Position numbers and translations under genes: made by a program. Below are positions 1 through 6,550 of a DNA stretch of 8,603 bases, one piece after another. The DNA lies in assembly GCA_017445435.1 (NCBI GenBank), contig JAFSUE010000285.1, positions 1 to 8,603 on the forward strand, written 5' to 3'. The notes under the pieces were generated by a model. That model was not told where the DNA came from, ran no database searches, and worked only from the letters and a program-made list of their open reading frames with translations. Source of the stretch: Selenomonadaceae bacterium. GTDB lineage: Bacteria > Bacillota > Negativicutes > Selenomonadales > Selenomonadaceae. Position 1 is the first letter of the stretch. Each line of letters starts with the position of its first letter.

Positions 1-113
1 GCATTCAAAACGCGATTGAGCATAGCAACGCGCTGGTGTGGAAAATCCTGTGAATTTTCATTGCGCAGTACGTCGTAAATTTCTTGTAAGTCAGGAATAA
101 TTTTTTCAGCCAT
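1..113 (-). CDS. hypothetical protein, 5' part only (cut by window edge)
   Basis: A minus-strand reading frame opens with ATG at 113-111 and stays open to the window edge, giving at least 37 residues that begin MAEKIIPDLQEIYDVLRNEN. Its ATG shares one base with the stop codon of the upstream gene (TAATG), an arrangement typical of translationally coupled genes in one transcript. A weak GGCGG stretch upstream could serve as SD. The N-terminus is acidic and looks helical, with no signal peptide or membrane segment in the visible part. I recognise no family. That it is real rests on the overlap with the preceding gene and on the uninterrupted frame; most of the protein lies outside the window. 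Confidence 0.6.
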   Translation of the reverse strand, partial: MAEKIIPDLQEIYDVLRNENSQDFPHQRVAMLNRVLN

Positions 114-598
114 TAATTTCTACCGCCCGTCAAAGTCCATCTGAAATTTTCCGTCAACACCATAAACGACGTGAAATAATCGCACTCCTGCGCGGCGCGG
201 TCAAGCAACCTTTCAACGTCATCAGTCACGACAATTTTTTCTTCGTCACAAAAATTTACAAGCCGATTATACGAAATGTTATAGCGATTTTCATAGAGCA
301 AGTGAATAAAATATTTGAACAATCCAATCTGCAACGGCGTCAACGTTTCAAACTCCGTCGAATTGAAATTGATGGACGCTCGCCGCTCAATTTCATTTAA
401 GTTGTAATTCGACCAGTCAATAATTTTCTGCGCGTTAGAAAAATTTTCGTCAAGCTGAAGGCTAGAAATTTCAGCCAAAGTAACATTGCGCATAACTTGT
501 ACGAAAGGCAAATCAAAATAATTTTTCAAGGCGGCGTTGCAAAGTTCGCGTTCCCTACCAGTCAAATCGCCACAAGGATTATATTCTTTCAACTTCAT
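113..598 (-). CDS. hypothetical protein, 161 aa, first gene of a two-gene unit
   Basis: Complete frame of 161 residues starting MKLKEYNPCGDLTGRERELC. The ATG at 598-596 is preceded by a good SD (AGGGAG, minus strand, 613-608) about 9 bases away and, further up, by a strong promoter at 676-648. The protein is soluble-looking, with no signal peptide or transmembrane stretch. It has scattered cysteines (C9, C20, one near 117 and one near 138) that do not form an obvious metal-binding motif. The middle and C-terminal half look mostly helical, with aromatic-rich segments around residues 91-112 and 140-155. The stop overlaps the start of the next gene, so the two probably work together. I recognise no family; phage, defence or regulatory roles are all possible and none is supported. 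Confidence 0.8.
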   Translation of the reverse strand: MKLKEYNPCGDLTGRERELCNAALKNYFDLPFVQVMRNVTLAEISSLQLDENFSNAQKIIDWSNYNLNEIERRASINFNSTEFETLTPLQIGLFKYFIHLLYENRYNISYNRLVNFCDEEKIVVTDDVERLLDRAAQECDYFTSFMVLTENFRWTLTGGRN

Positions 599-616
599 AA
601 ATTTTCACTCCCTAAG

Positions 617-638
617 TTGGACAGCGTGAACTGTCAAA
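617..638. promoter_or_regulatory. operator-like inverted repeat downstream of the left-edge promoter
   Basis: TTGGACAG (617-624), a six-base spacer, then CTGTCAAA (631-638): a 7-of-8 inverted repeat with a perfect GACAG/CTGTC core. It lies just downstream of the -10 at 653-648, about where transcription of the 161-residue gene should start, so a bound dimer would block initiation. The same TTGGACA string also occurs on the minus strand across the -35 (677-671). The alternative is a small 5'-UTR hairpin. No regulator is identified. Confidence 0.4.
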
Positions 639-647
639 TTTCAAAAA

Positions 648-676
648 ATTATACTGAAAAATCTTTGCAGTGTCCA
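648..676 (-). promoter_or_regulatory. sigma-70-type promoter for the two-gene hypothetical unit
   Basis: On the minus strand, TGGACA (676-671; 5 of 6 match to TTGACA), exactly 17 bases, then TATAAT (653-648; perfect). Transcription should start near 641, giving a leader of about 43 bases before the ATG at 598. It is one of the two best promoters in the window and shows that the hypothetical pair is transcribed separately from the trp operon upstream of it on the same strand. Confidence 0.7.
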
Positions 677-691
677 ATAAAAATTGTTGCA

Positions 692-728
692 TAAAAAAAC
701 ACCTTCCAGCTTTTAGCTTTTAGGTGTT
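692..728 (-). terminator. Rho-independent terminator after trpC
   Basis: Read on the minus strand: AACACCT (728-722), a 17-base loop that can itself fold through AGCT/AGCT (708-718), AGGTGTT (704-698), then a run of T residues. The seven-base-pair stem is perfect but not GC-rich. Its position, about 40 bases after the trpC stop, fits the end of the trp transcript and separates it from the promoter of the next unit on the same strand. Confidence 0.6.
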
Positions 729-738
729 AGCTTTTAGG
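708..738. repeat. short direct repeats AGCTTTTAG after trpC
   Basis: The 12-mer TTAGCTTTTAGG occurs at 713-724 and again at 727-738, and its core AGCTTTTAG also at 708-716, so three copies sit within 31 bases. The copies overlap the loop and one arm of the trpC terminator. This may be a remnant of a dispersed intergenic repeat or local slippage; the window alone cannot tell. Confidence 0.6.
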
Positions 739-767
739 ATTTTTCATTGCGCATTACGCATTCCTAA
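734..767 (-). repeat. hairpin directly after the trpC stop codon
   Basis: TTAGGA (734-739) and TCCTAA (762-767) form a perfect six-base inverted repeat directly abutting the trpC stop. The enclosed segment contains a nested TGCG/CGCA stem (748-751 with 757-760). It has no T tract in either direction, so it is more likely a 3'-end-stabilising structure or part of an intergenic repeat than a terminator. Confidence 0.4.
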
Positions 768-1556
768 TTAAAATTTGGACATTTTTAAACTTTCAAGCGC
801 AAATTTTTTATCGATGGCACGCATCAACGTTTCACCGATTAAAACGGCGTCCGCACCGATTTTTTTCAACGTGGCAACGTCAGCAGAATTTTTGACGCCG
901 CTTTCAGCTACATAAATTTTATTTGGAGGAATAAGTTCACGTAGACGCGCCGCATTGCTAAAATCTACCGTGAAATTTTTCAAGTTGCGATTGTTCACGC
1001 CGATAATCTCAGCGCCAGCCTTCAACGCCATTTCAATTTCATTTTCGTTATGCGTTTCGACAAGAGCCGCTAAATTTAAGTCCGCGCAGATTTTCAAATA
1101 CCGTTCAATCGTCGTTGCGTCTAAAATCGCGCAAATTAAAAGTACGGCGTCAGCACCCATAACTTTCGCTTGATAAATTTGGTATTCGTCAACGGTAAAA
1201 TCTTTCCTCAACATTGGAATTGAAACTTCTGCGCGGATTTGCTGAAAAATTTCGTCCGAGCCTAAAAAATATTTTGGTTCAGTCAAGCAGGAAATGCAAT
1301 CAGCGCCAGCAACTTCATATTCTTTCGCAATTTCGACGTACGGAAAATTTTCAGCGATAATGCCTTTAGACGGCGACGCCTTTTTAACTTCGCATATGAA
1401 AGATAAGTCGTCACGTTTCAACGTCGCTAAAAATTTTTTGCCGTCACCAACTTTAGAATTTTTAGCCAGCAATTTAATTTCATCAAGCGGAATTTTATTT
1501 TTGTCAACGTCGACGCGGAATTTTGCGTAGGCGGCAATTTCTTCCAGAATGTTCAT
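768..1556 (-). CDS. trpC: indole-3-glycerol-phosphate synthase
   Basis: A cytosolic (beta/alpha)8-barrel enzyme that closes the ring of 1-(o-carboxyphenylamino)-1-deoxyribulose 5-phosphate to indole-3-glycerol phosphate, releasing CO2 and water. The 262 residues match the usual single-domain length, so TrpF is not fused. Family motifs are in order: the helical N-terminal extension; FICEVKKASPSKG with E56, K58 and K64; LRKDF with the catalytic lysine K118; LVETHN with E167; IGVNNRNL; VAESGV; and a C-terminal phosphate-binding GADAVLIGE. All key active-site residues are present. The ATG overlaps the trpD stop by four bases (ATGA), so translation is probably coupled. It is the last gene of the trpEGDC unit and is followed by a terminator. 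The neighbouring steps trpF and trpBA are not next to it. Confidence 0.97.
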   Translation of the reverse strand: MNILEEIAAYAKFRVDVDKNKIPLDEIKLLAKNSKVGDGKKFLATLKRDDLSFICEVKKASPSKGIIAENFPYVEIAKEYEVAGADCISCLTEPKYFLGSDEIFQQIRAEVSIPMLRKDFTVDEYQIYQAKVMGADAVLLICAILDATTIERYLKICADLNLAALVETHNENEIEMALKAGAEIIGVNNRNLKNFTVDFSNAARLRELIPPNKIYVAESGVKNSADVATLKKIGADAVLIGETLMRAIDKKFALESLKMSKF

Positions 1557-2572
1557 CTATTGCTGACCTCAATGAATTTTTCCAACGTCTTAATCGCCGC
1601 GCCCGTGTCAATCAAATGTGCCGCAAATTTAATTCCTTCGTCAATCGAGCCAGCTTTATCGGCAATGTACAACGACGCGCCAGCATTGAGTAAGACGGCG
1701 TCACGCTTGCAACTTTTATCTTCGCCAGATAAAATTGCACGAGTTATCGCGGCATTTTCAGCTGGTTCACCGCCGCGCAGTTCGGACTTATCGCAAAAAT
1801 TCATTCCAAAATCTTCAGGCGAAATTGTAAAGCGTCTGTACCAACCGTCACGAATTTCACTAATGGAAGTTGGCGCACTCATAGAAATTTCGTCAAGCTT
1901 ATCCATTCCATAAACGACCATTCCGCGTTCTACGCCCAAGCCAATTAAAACTTTCGTCAGCGGTTCAATTAAATATTCATCGTAAACGCCGAGCAGTTGA
2001 AATTTTGGCGACGCGGGATTAGTCAACGGTCCAAGAATGTTAAAGACGGTACGGAATCCCAATTCACGGCGAATCGCGCCAACGTACTTCATCGACGCGT
2101 GATATTTTTGCGCGAAGAAAAAGCACATACCGACTTCGTTTAAAAGTTCAACGCATTTTGCAGGGTCTTGATTTATGTTGACGCCCAACGCCTCAAGACA
2201 ATCAGCAGTACCGCATTTTGACGACGCGGCGCGGTTACCGTGTTTCGCAACTTTCACGCCGCCTGCAGTTGCAACTATCGCGGCAGTTGTGGAAATGTTA
2301 AAACTTTGCGCGTTATCGCCGCCAGTACCGACAATTTCAAAAACATCTAAACCAGTTTCAACTTTAGTTGCGTGACTGCGCATAGCGGCGGCACAACCTG
2401 CAATTTCATCTGACGTTTCAGCCTTAGCACTTTTCGTAGACAGCGCGGCAAGGAACGCGGCATTTTGTGTTGGCGTAGTCTGTCCGCTCATTATTTCATT
2501 CATAGCGTTAAATGCTTCGTCGTACGTCAAATCCTCCTTGCTAACAATTTTTATAATGGCTTCCTTAATCAC
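1553..2572 (-). CDS. trpD: anthranilate phosphoribosyltransferase
   Basis: Transfers the phosphoribosyl group of PRPP to anthranilate, the second step of tryptophan synthesis; a cytosolic dimer in the known family. The helical N-terminal domain is followed by the PRPP/Mg motif GTGGD (about residues 82-86), NIST, KHGNR (109-113), SSKCGTADCLEALG, the anthranilate-site RRELGFRTVFN, and LDEIS. Length of about 339 residues is normal. Start choice: the frame can be extended six codons to a TTG at 2590 that overlaps the trpG stop (TTGA), but nothing upstream of that TTG resembles an SD. The GTG at 2572-2570 has AAGGGA about ten bases upstream, and its product (MIKEAIIKIV...) fits the family N-terminus better. 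With GTG, the gap to trpG is 14 bases. Confidence 0.95.
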   Translation of the reverse strand: MIKEAIIKIVSKEDLTYDEAFNAMNEIMSGQTTPTQNAAFLAALSTKSAKAETSDEIAGCAAAMRSHATKVETGLDVFEIVGTGGDNAQSFNISTTAAIVATAGGVKVAKHGNRAASSKCGTADCLEALGVNINQDPAKCVELLNEVGMCFFFAQKYHASMKYVGAIRRELGFRTVFNILGPLTNPASPKFQLLGVYDEYLIEPLTKVLIGLGVERGMVVYGMDKLDEISMSAPTSISEIRDGWYRRFTISPEDFGMNFCDKSELRGGEPAENAAITRAILSGEDKSCKRDAVLLNAGASLYIADKAGSIDEGIKFAAHLIDTGAAIKTLEKFIEVSNR

Positions 2573-2586
2573 TTGACAACTTCCCT

Positions 2587-3150
2587 TCAACTTAAAAAGT
2601 TTTTCAAAATAATTTTACCTTGCGGCGTCAAAATACTTTCGGGGTGGAACTGTACGCCGAAGATTTTAAAATCTTTATGTTGAACTGCCATAACTTCACC
2701 GTCAATCGTCCGTGCAGTGACTTCAAGGCAAGGCGGCAAAGTTTTTTCATCAACTGCCAATGAATGATAGCGACCGACTAAAAATTTTTTTGGACAGTTC
2801 ACGAAAAGCGGCGACGTATCGTCACAAATAATTTCAGACTGCTTGCCGTGCATAAGTTTTTTTGCGTAAGTTATCACGCCGCCGAATGCCGCGCAGATAG
2901 CTTGATGACCTAAGCAGACGCCGAGAATTGGAATTTCAGCGCCAATTTTTTTTACAACGTCGATAATAATTCCCGCGTTTTCAGGTCTACCAGGTCCAGG
3001 CGACAAAATTATTTTCGTAGGAGCAAGCTCAAAAATTTCGTCGACGGTTAAAGCGTCATTGCGTACAACTTTTATATTCGGCGAAATTTCCCCAACAAGT
3101 TGGTAGAGATTATAAGAAAAACTGTCATAGTTGTCTATAAGCAGAACCAT
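2587..3150 (-). CDS. trpG: anthranilate synthase component II (glutamine amidotransferase)
   Basis: Class I glutamine amidotransferase that supplies ammonia to TrpE. The 187 residues are the normal free-standing length, with no fusion to TrpD. Visible signatures are LLIDNYDSFSYNL at the N-terminus, LSPGPGRP (49-56, oxyanion region), GVCLGHQ with the nucleophile C79, and FHPES with H169 and E171 completing the triad. The ATG follows the trpE stop with no gap, and a strong GGAGG lies inside the last codons of trpE, so co-translation with its partner is likely. A PabA role in folate synthesis (shared subunit) is possible, as in some Bacillota, but the trp operon position makes TrpG the first choice. 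Confidence 0.95.
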   Translation of the reverse strand: MVLLIDNYDSFSYNLYQLVGEISPNIKVVRNDALTVDEIFELAPTKIILSPGPGRPENAGIIIDVVKKIGAEIPILGVCLGHQAICAAFGGVITYAKKLMHGKQSEIICDDTSPLFVNCPKKFLVGRYHSLAVDEKTLPPCLEVTARTIDGEVMAVQHKDFKIFGVQFHPESILTPQGKIILKNFLS

Positions 3151-4614
3151 TTAAATTTCCTCCACGTCGATTTTCAGCGCGGCAAGTGAAGCCTTCGCCT
3201 TATTCAAACATTCTTCAAATTCTTTTTCAGCGACGGAATCAGCGACGATACCAGCGCCAGAGCGTACGAAAACTTTACCGTTTTTCTTGTAGACAATGCG
3301 AATTGCAATAGCCGTGTCCATATTGCCAGTGAAGTCAATGTAGCCGATAGCGCCGCCGTAAATTCCGCGTTTATTTTTTTCAAGTTCGGCGATAAGTTCA
3401 CAAGCGCGAATTTTCGGAGCACCAGATAAAGTTCCCGCAGGTAAAACAGATTCGATAGCGTCAAGCGCATCAAAATTTTCAGCAATTTCACCGCGTACAA
3501 CCGAGCCAATGTGCATAACGTGAGAAAATCTTTCAATGGTATGAAGGCGTTCAACTTGCACCGTACCAAATTTTGAAATTTTGCCTAAATCATTTCTGCC
3601 TAAGTCGACAAGCATATTGTGTTCAGCAAGTTCCTTTTCGTCGGCAAGCAGTTCACGTTCAAGGCGTAAATCTTCATCGTGAGTTTTACCACGCGGACGA
3701 GTTCCAGCTAGCGGGAAAGTATGAAGTACGCCATTTTCAAGCTTGACTAACGTTTCAGGACTTGCGCCAGCAACTTCCATATCCGTACCAGAAAAATAAA
3801 ACATATACGGCGAAGGATTTATCATTCTCAATACGCGGTAGGTATTCAGCAAACTTCCTTCATACGGCGCGGCAAGACGATTTGATAAAACAATTTGAAA
3901 AATATCGCCTTCATAAATATATTTTTTAGCGCGTTCAACCATTGCACAGTACGTTTCCTTGTCGAAGAGCGGCTGAACTTCGCCAGTAAGTTTGCCAGCA
4001 GGTTCGTCAAATTTTGTGCCGTGCAAAATTAGCTGACGAATTTTTTTCAGTTCCTCAACGGCGCGGGAAAAATTTTCTTCGACGTTATCAAGTTTAACGT
4101 TGACGATTAAAATAATTTTCTGTTTGAAGTTGTCGAAGGCAATAACTTTGTCGAAAAGCATTAAGTCCACGTCTTTGAAATTTTCTGTGTCGTCAACATC
4201 ATTTTTCAGCGACGGTTCAGCGTAGCAAATATAATCGTAGGCAAAATAACCGACAAGCCCTCCCGTGAAAGTTGGAAGACCTTCAAGGCGCGGGCTTTTA
4301 TATTCTGCTAAAATTTTTCGTATGTGCATAGACGGATTATCGGTAAAAATTTCTTCGTCACCGATTTTTAAATTGCCGCGCGTACAAGTTATGCAAAGTT
4401 TTGGATCGAAGCCTAAGAAAGTGTAGCGTCCCCAACTATCTTTTTCGCTGACAGATTCAAGCATATAGCAATGCGCGGAAACGTTTTTCAAGATTTTCAA
4501 AACTTCGACAGGCGTACAAATATCTGCAGGAAGTTCACAGCTGATTGGTACGACGCCAAAATTTTTTTCAGCGGCAAATTTTTTTACCTCTTCAAGATTA
4601 GGAATTATTTTCAT
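3151..4614 (-). CDS. trpE: anthranilate synthase component I
   Basis: Converts chorismate and ammonia (from TrpG) to anthranilate and pyruvate, the committed step of tryptophan synthesis. The 487 residues span the N-terminal feedback domain and the C-terminal chorismate-binding domain. The N-terminal part shows LES (52-54) and WGRYTFLGFDP (61-71), and NPSPYMFYF at 266-274; these are the regions where tryptophan binds in characterised enzymes, so feedback inhibition is likely. The catalytic part shows GASPET (283-288), PLAGTRPRG (301-309), DLGRND (337-342), the family histidine H365, GTLSGAPK (394-401), and a C-terminal RSGAGIVADS. The NPSPYMF motif favours TrpE over PabB. The ATG has a GAGG SD eight bases upstream. 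It is the first gene of the operon; its promoter is uncertain. Confidence 0.96.
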   Translation of the reverse strand: MKIIPNLEEVKKFAAEKNFGVVPISCELPADICTPVEVLKILKNVSAHCYMLESVSEKDSWGRYTFLGFDPKLCITCTRGNLKIGDEEIFTDNPSMHIRKILAEYKSPRLEGLPTFTGGLVGYFAYDYICYAEPSLKNDVDDTENFKDVDLMLFDKVIAFDNFKQKIILIVNVKLDNVEENFSRAVEELKKIRQLILHGTKFDEPAGKLTGEVQPLFDKETYCAMVERAKKYIYEGDIFQIVLSNRLAAPYEGSLLNTYRVLRMINPSPYMFYFSGTDMEVAGASPETLVKLENGVLHTFPLAGTRPRGKTHDEDLRLERELLADEKELAEHNMLVDLGRNDLGKISKFGTVQVERLHTIERFSHVMHIGSVVRGEIAENFDALDAIESVLPAGTLSGAPKIRACELIAELEKNKRGIYGGAIGYIDFTGNMDTAIAIRIVYKKNGKVFVRSGAGIVADSVAEKEFEECLNKAKASLAALKIDVEEI

Positions 4615-4749
4615 AAAATTATCCTCACAAAAATTTATTTTACTGTAAAAGTTTGATTAGCGACTTTTAAAATGTCCTCTTCGCTCCATTTACAAATTCA
4701 AGCAATCAAGCTGATAAAAAATATAGAGAAGTTCTTTTCGGAAAACATT

Positions 4750-4755
4750 ATTATA
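4750..4755 (-). promoter_or_regulatory. candidate -10 element for the trp operon
   Basis: A perfect TATAAT on the minus strand, about 136 bases before the trpE ATG. No good -35 lies 16-18 bases upstream; the region there holds the inverted repeat GAATTG-N6-CAATTC (4773-4790), which could be an activator or repressor site. A second minus-strand TATAAT at 4978-4973 would give a leader of about 350 bases. Neither is convincing. Confidence 0.25.
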
Positions 4756-4772
4756 TTTATTCATTTTACTTG

Positions 4773-4790
4773 AATTGTATCATCAATTCT
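4773..4790. repeat. GAATTG-N6-CAATTC inverted repeat upstream of trpE
   Basis: A perfect six-base inverted repeat with a six-base spacer, immediately upstream of the candidate trp -10 and covering its -35 position. Operator function is inference; such AT-rich repeats also arise by chance in this composition. Confidence 0.3.
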
Positions 4791-4819
4791 CAATTTTGTC
4801 ACTTTATAAAAACGGTATA

Positions 4820-4861
4820 GCATTAATTTTATTTCATCTCTATCAACTGAATTTTTAATGC
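4820..4861. repeat. GCATTAA / TTAATGC inverted repeat
   Basis: Perfect seven-base arms (4820-4826 and 4855-4861) separated by 28 bases, with TTCA/TGAA able to pair inside. No T tract follows in either direction, so it does not look like a terminator. It may be a leader hairpin if trpE is transcribed from further upstream, or chance. Confidence 0.3.
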
Positions 4862-4883
4862 CAAGAATGAAAATAACTGATTG

Positions 4884-4913
4884 AAAATTTTTTACAACGT
4901 CTGAAAAAATTTT
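4884..4913. repeat. 10-bp perfect A/T inverted repeat in the divergent region
   Basis: AAAATTTTTT (4884-4893), ten-base spacer, AAAAAATTTT (4904-4913). The arms are perfect complements but contain no G or C, so an RNA hairpin would be weak. Half-sites one helical turn apart could suit a dimeric DNA-binding protein, or the site may simply be a bend. It lies about 105 bases upstream of the exporter gene. Confidence 0.35.
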
Positions 4914-5018
4914 TGGCGAAATTATCAAAGTAGAACTCCCTCTTTAAAAAATTTATAAGCTATAGTAAAATTTATTATACCTATAAAGAATTGGCAAACT
5001 TTTTGCAGGAGGAATATT

Positions 5019-5645
5019 TTGGAACTTTCAACTTTCGCATATTTTTTAACGGCGTCAATACTTTTGACGTTAGCGCCAGGACCAGACATTTTGTACTTGC
5101 TCACGAAAAGTTTATCGGAAGGCGCAAAAAGCGGCATAACTTTAGCGGCAGGACTTGTCAGCGGAATAATTTTCCATACTTTTTTAGTAATGGTCGGCGT
5201 CGCGGCATTTATACAAAATTCGCCCTTCGCATTCACTGTACTAAAAATTTTCGGCGCGGCGTACTTAATCTTCATAGCGTTTAAATCTTTTCAAGCGGCG
5301 CGTACAGGTAAAAAAATTTCTATGCAAAAATCGGACGCCAAAATTTCATTCGGCAAACTTTATCGACGCGGCGTCTTAATGAACGTGTTGAACCCAAAAG
5401 TTTTATTATTCTTCCTAGCATTCCTGCCGCAATTTGTGAATTTTTCGGCGTCGTCACCAAGTCTGCAAATAATTTTGTTGGGCGTGACATTTGCAGTTCA
5501 AGCATTTCTAATTTTTTCGGCAATGGCAATCTGCGCGGGCAAAGTTAGAAATTTAATTCTGCGCAAAAAAAATTTAGGACAAATCTTCAATTACGTTGAA
5601 GGACTTGTCCTAGCGATAATCGCGTTGACGCTTTTAATTTGGTAG
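5019..5645 (+). CDS. LysE/RhtB-family amino-acid exporter
   Basis: Membrane protein of 208 residues in the LysE/RhtB superfamily, whose characterised members export amino acids such as lysine, homoserine or threonine. The family signature APGPD (19-23) follows the first membrane segment and is followed by a GAKSGITLAAGLVSG stretch. The second signature, NVLNPKVLLFFLAFLPQFV, is in the second half. Hydrophobic segments lie at about 5-27, 40-61, 68-89, 117-138, 145-170 and 185-207, with a basic loop at about 90-115, which is the usual six-helix plan. The start is TTG at 5019, chosen because a strong AGGAGG (5007-5012) sits six bases before it and the product starts exactly at the first helix. 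The substrate cannot be told from sequence; being divergent from trpE does not make it a tryptophan exporter. It is followed after eight bases by the ttcA-like gene. Confidence 0.9.
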   Translation: MELSTFAYFLTASILLTLAPGPDILYLLTKSLSEGAKSGITLAAGLVSGIIFHTFLVMVGVAAFIQNSPFAFTVLKIFGAAYLIFIAFKSFQAARTGKKISMQKSDAKISFGKLYRRGVLMNVLNPKVLLFFLAFLPQFVNFSASSPSLQIILLGVTFAVQAFLIFSAMAICAGKVRNLILRKKNLGQIFNYVEGLVLAIIALTLLIW

Positions 5646-5653
5646 GTGAAAAA

Positions 5654-6430
5654 ATGTTGTCGAAAGTTATGGAAAGTAAGATTATGCGTGCGCTAGTCGA
5701 ATTTGATATGATTCAAGACGGCGACAAAATTTTAATCGGACTGTCAGGCGGCAAGGATAGCCAAGCTTTAACATACGCGCTGGCAACTATGCAAAAAATT
5801 TTAGCGCGGAAATTTTCACTTATCGCGTTGACGATTGATCCCAACTTCGACGAAAATTTTCAATACAACGCCGCTAAGCTTACGGAATTTTGCAAGGTAC
5901 TTGACATTGAACATATAATAGAAGGCGTCGACATTGCAGGCGCGATTCAATCGGCGAATAAAAATCCTTGCTTTACTTGCGCGTACTTTCGCCGTGCCGC
6001 AATTAACCGCGTGGCAAATAAAATTGGCGCGAATAAAGTTGCTTACGCTCACCACCTTGATGACGCCGTAGAAACTTTTATGATGAGTTTGCTTTCATCT
6101 GGTCAGTTGACGACGTTTCAGCCGAAAACTTTTTTAAGCCGTTCAAATATTACGGTGATTCGTCCGCTGATTTACCTGCGCGAATTTGAAATTAAAAGTT
6201 TTGTCCGAAAAAATAATTTTGAGGTGTTGAAATCGCCGTGTCCAATCGACGGTACGACAAATCGGCAGACGGTTAAAAATCTCATAATAAATCTTGGCAA
6301 AACGTTCCCTGACTTGTTCGACCACTTGACGGCGGCACTTAGAAAAAATTCTGTCGTCGAACTTTGGGACGCGCCAAAAAATCGCCAACAAATGCGCGAA
6401 ATTTACTATTCATACGTTCACAAAAATTAA
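5654..6430 (+). CDS. ttcA: TtcA-family tRNA 2-thiocytidine biosynthesis ATPase
   Basis: PP-loop ATPase of the TtcA type, which in characterised bacteria thiolates cytidine 32 of certain tRNAs using ATP and an Fe-S cluster. In the 258-residue protein the adenylating PP-loop is SGGKDS (31-36). CFTC (106-109) and a later lone cysteine in SPCP (C196) match the three cluster-ligating cysteines known in E. coli TtcA. AHHLDDAVET (132-141) and VIRPLIYLRE (168-177) are also family landmarks. The start is the ATG at 5654, with AGGTG (5644-5648) overlapping the exporter stop; a TTG at 5639 in the same frame has no SD of its own and would overlap the exporter. It is about 50 residues shorter than E. coli TtcA. 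A related PP-loop thiolase acting at another tRNA position is possible. It is probably co-transcribed with the exporter. Confidence 0.85.
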   Translation: MLSKVMESKIMRALVEFDMIQDGDKILIGLSGGKDSQALTYALATMQKILARKFSLIALTIDPNFDENFQYNAAKLTEFCKVLDIEHIIEGVDIAGAIQSANKNPCFTCAYFRRAAINRVANKIGANKVAYAHHLDDAVETFMMSLLSSGQLTTFQPKTFLSRSNITVIRPLIYLREFEIKSFVRKNNFEVLKSPCPIDGTTNRQTVKNLIINLGKTFPDLFDHLTAALRKNSVVELWDAPKNRQQMREIYYSYVHKN

Positions 6431-6463
6431 TCGGCAGACGCAAAAAGTTAAAGCTGACGCCAA

Positions 6464-6503
6464 TTCTGAAAATTAATTGTAAAAAATTTTCGATTTTTCA
6501 GAA
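6464..6503 (+). repeat. TTCTGAAAA / TTTTCAGAA inverted repeat after ttcA
   Basis: Perfect nine-base arms (6464-6472 and 6495-6503) flank an A/T-rich centre that itself contains AAAAAT and ATTTTT. It begins about 33 bases after the ttcA stop. No T tract follows the outer stem, so it may be a weak 3'-end hairpin rather than the main terminator. Confidence 0.4.
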
Positions 6504-6521
6504 CAACTTCATCAACAATTC

Positions 6522-6550
6522 AGGACAAATTCACTAAAAGGTGTTATAAT
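6522..6550 (+). promoter_or_regulatory. strong promoter for the 3D-domain gene
   Basis: AGGACA (6522-6527; 4 of 6 match to TTGACA), exactly 17 bases, then TATAAT (6545-6550; perfect), with a TG at 6542-6543 that makes it an extended -10. Transcription should start near 6557, giving a leader of about 119 bases. The -10 lies exactly at the centre of a perfect 10-bp inverted repeat (arms 6525-6534 and 6561-6570). Confidence 0.75.

Larger units (their letters stand above)
4615..5018. other. divergent intergenic region between trpE and the LysE-family gene
   Basis: 404 bases, very AT-rich, with no credible gene. Reading the minus strand for a trp leader, I found no T-box core, no run of TGG codons and no array of closely spaced GAG/TAG triplets of the TRAP type. 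The one short frame near trpE (ATG at 4688, ten codons, MERRGHFKSR) contains no tryptophan and has no SD. The region does contain a perfect A/T inverted repeat (4884-4913), a GCATTAA/TTAATGC repeat (4820-4861), a GAATTG/CAATTC repeat (4773-4790), and a GAC-TTTTAAAA-T-GTC near-palindrome (4662-4676) between the candidate promoter and trpE. Confidence 0.6.

Noticed and set aside
3204..3569. 121-residue frame inside trpE in another frame
   Set aside because: A shadow of trpE, which has all its catalytic motifs; this frame is Leu/Ala-rich without domain features.
4656..4688. Ten-codon frame MERRGHFKSR upstream of trpE as a trp leader peptide
   Set aside because: It contains no tryptophan, has no SD, and no terminator/antiterminator pair follows it.
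4925..5275. 116-residue minus-strand frame opposite the start of the exporter gene
   Set aside because: It lies antisense to a well-supported gene, has no SD and resembles no family; its open frame follows from the composition of the opposite strand.
5639..5653. TTG start five codons upstream for the ttcA-like gene
   Set aside because: The ATG at 5654 has a well-placed AGGTG; the TTG has no SD and would overlap the exporter's end.
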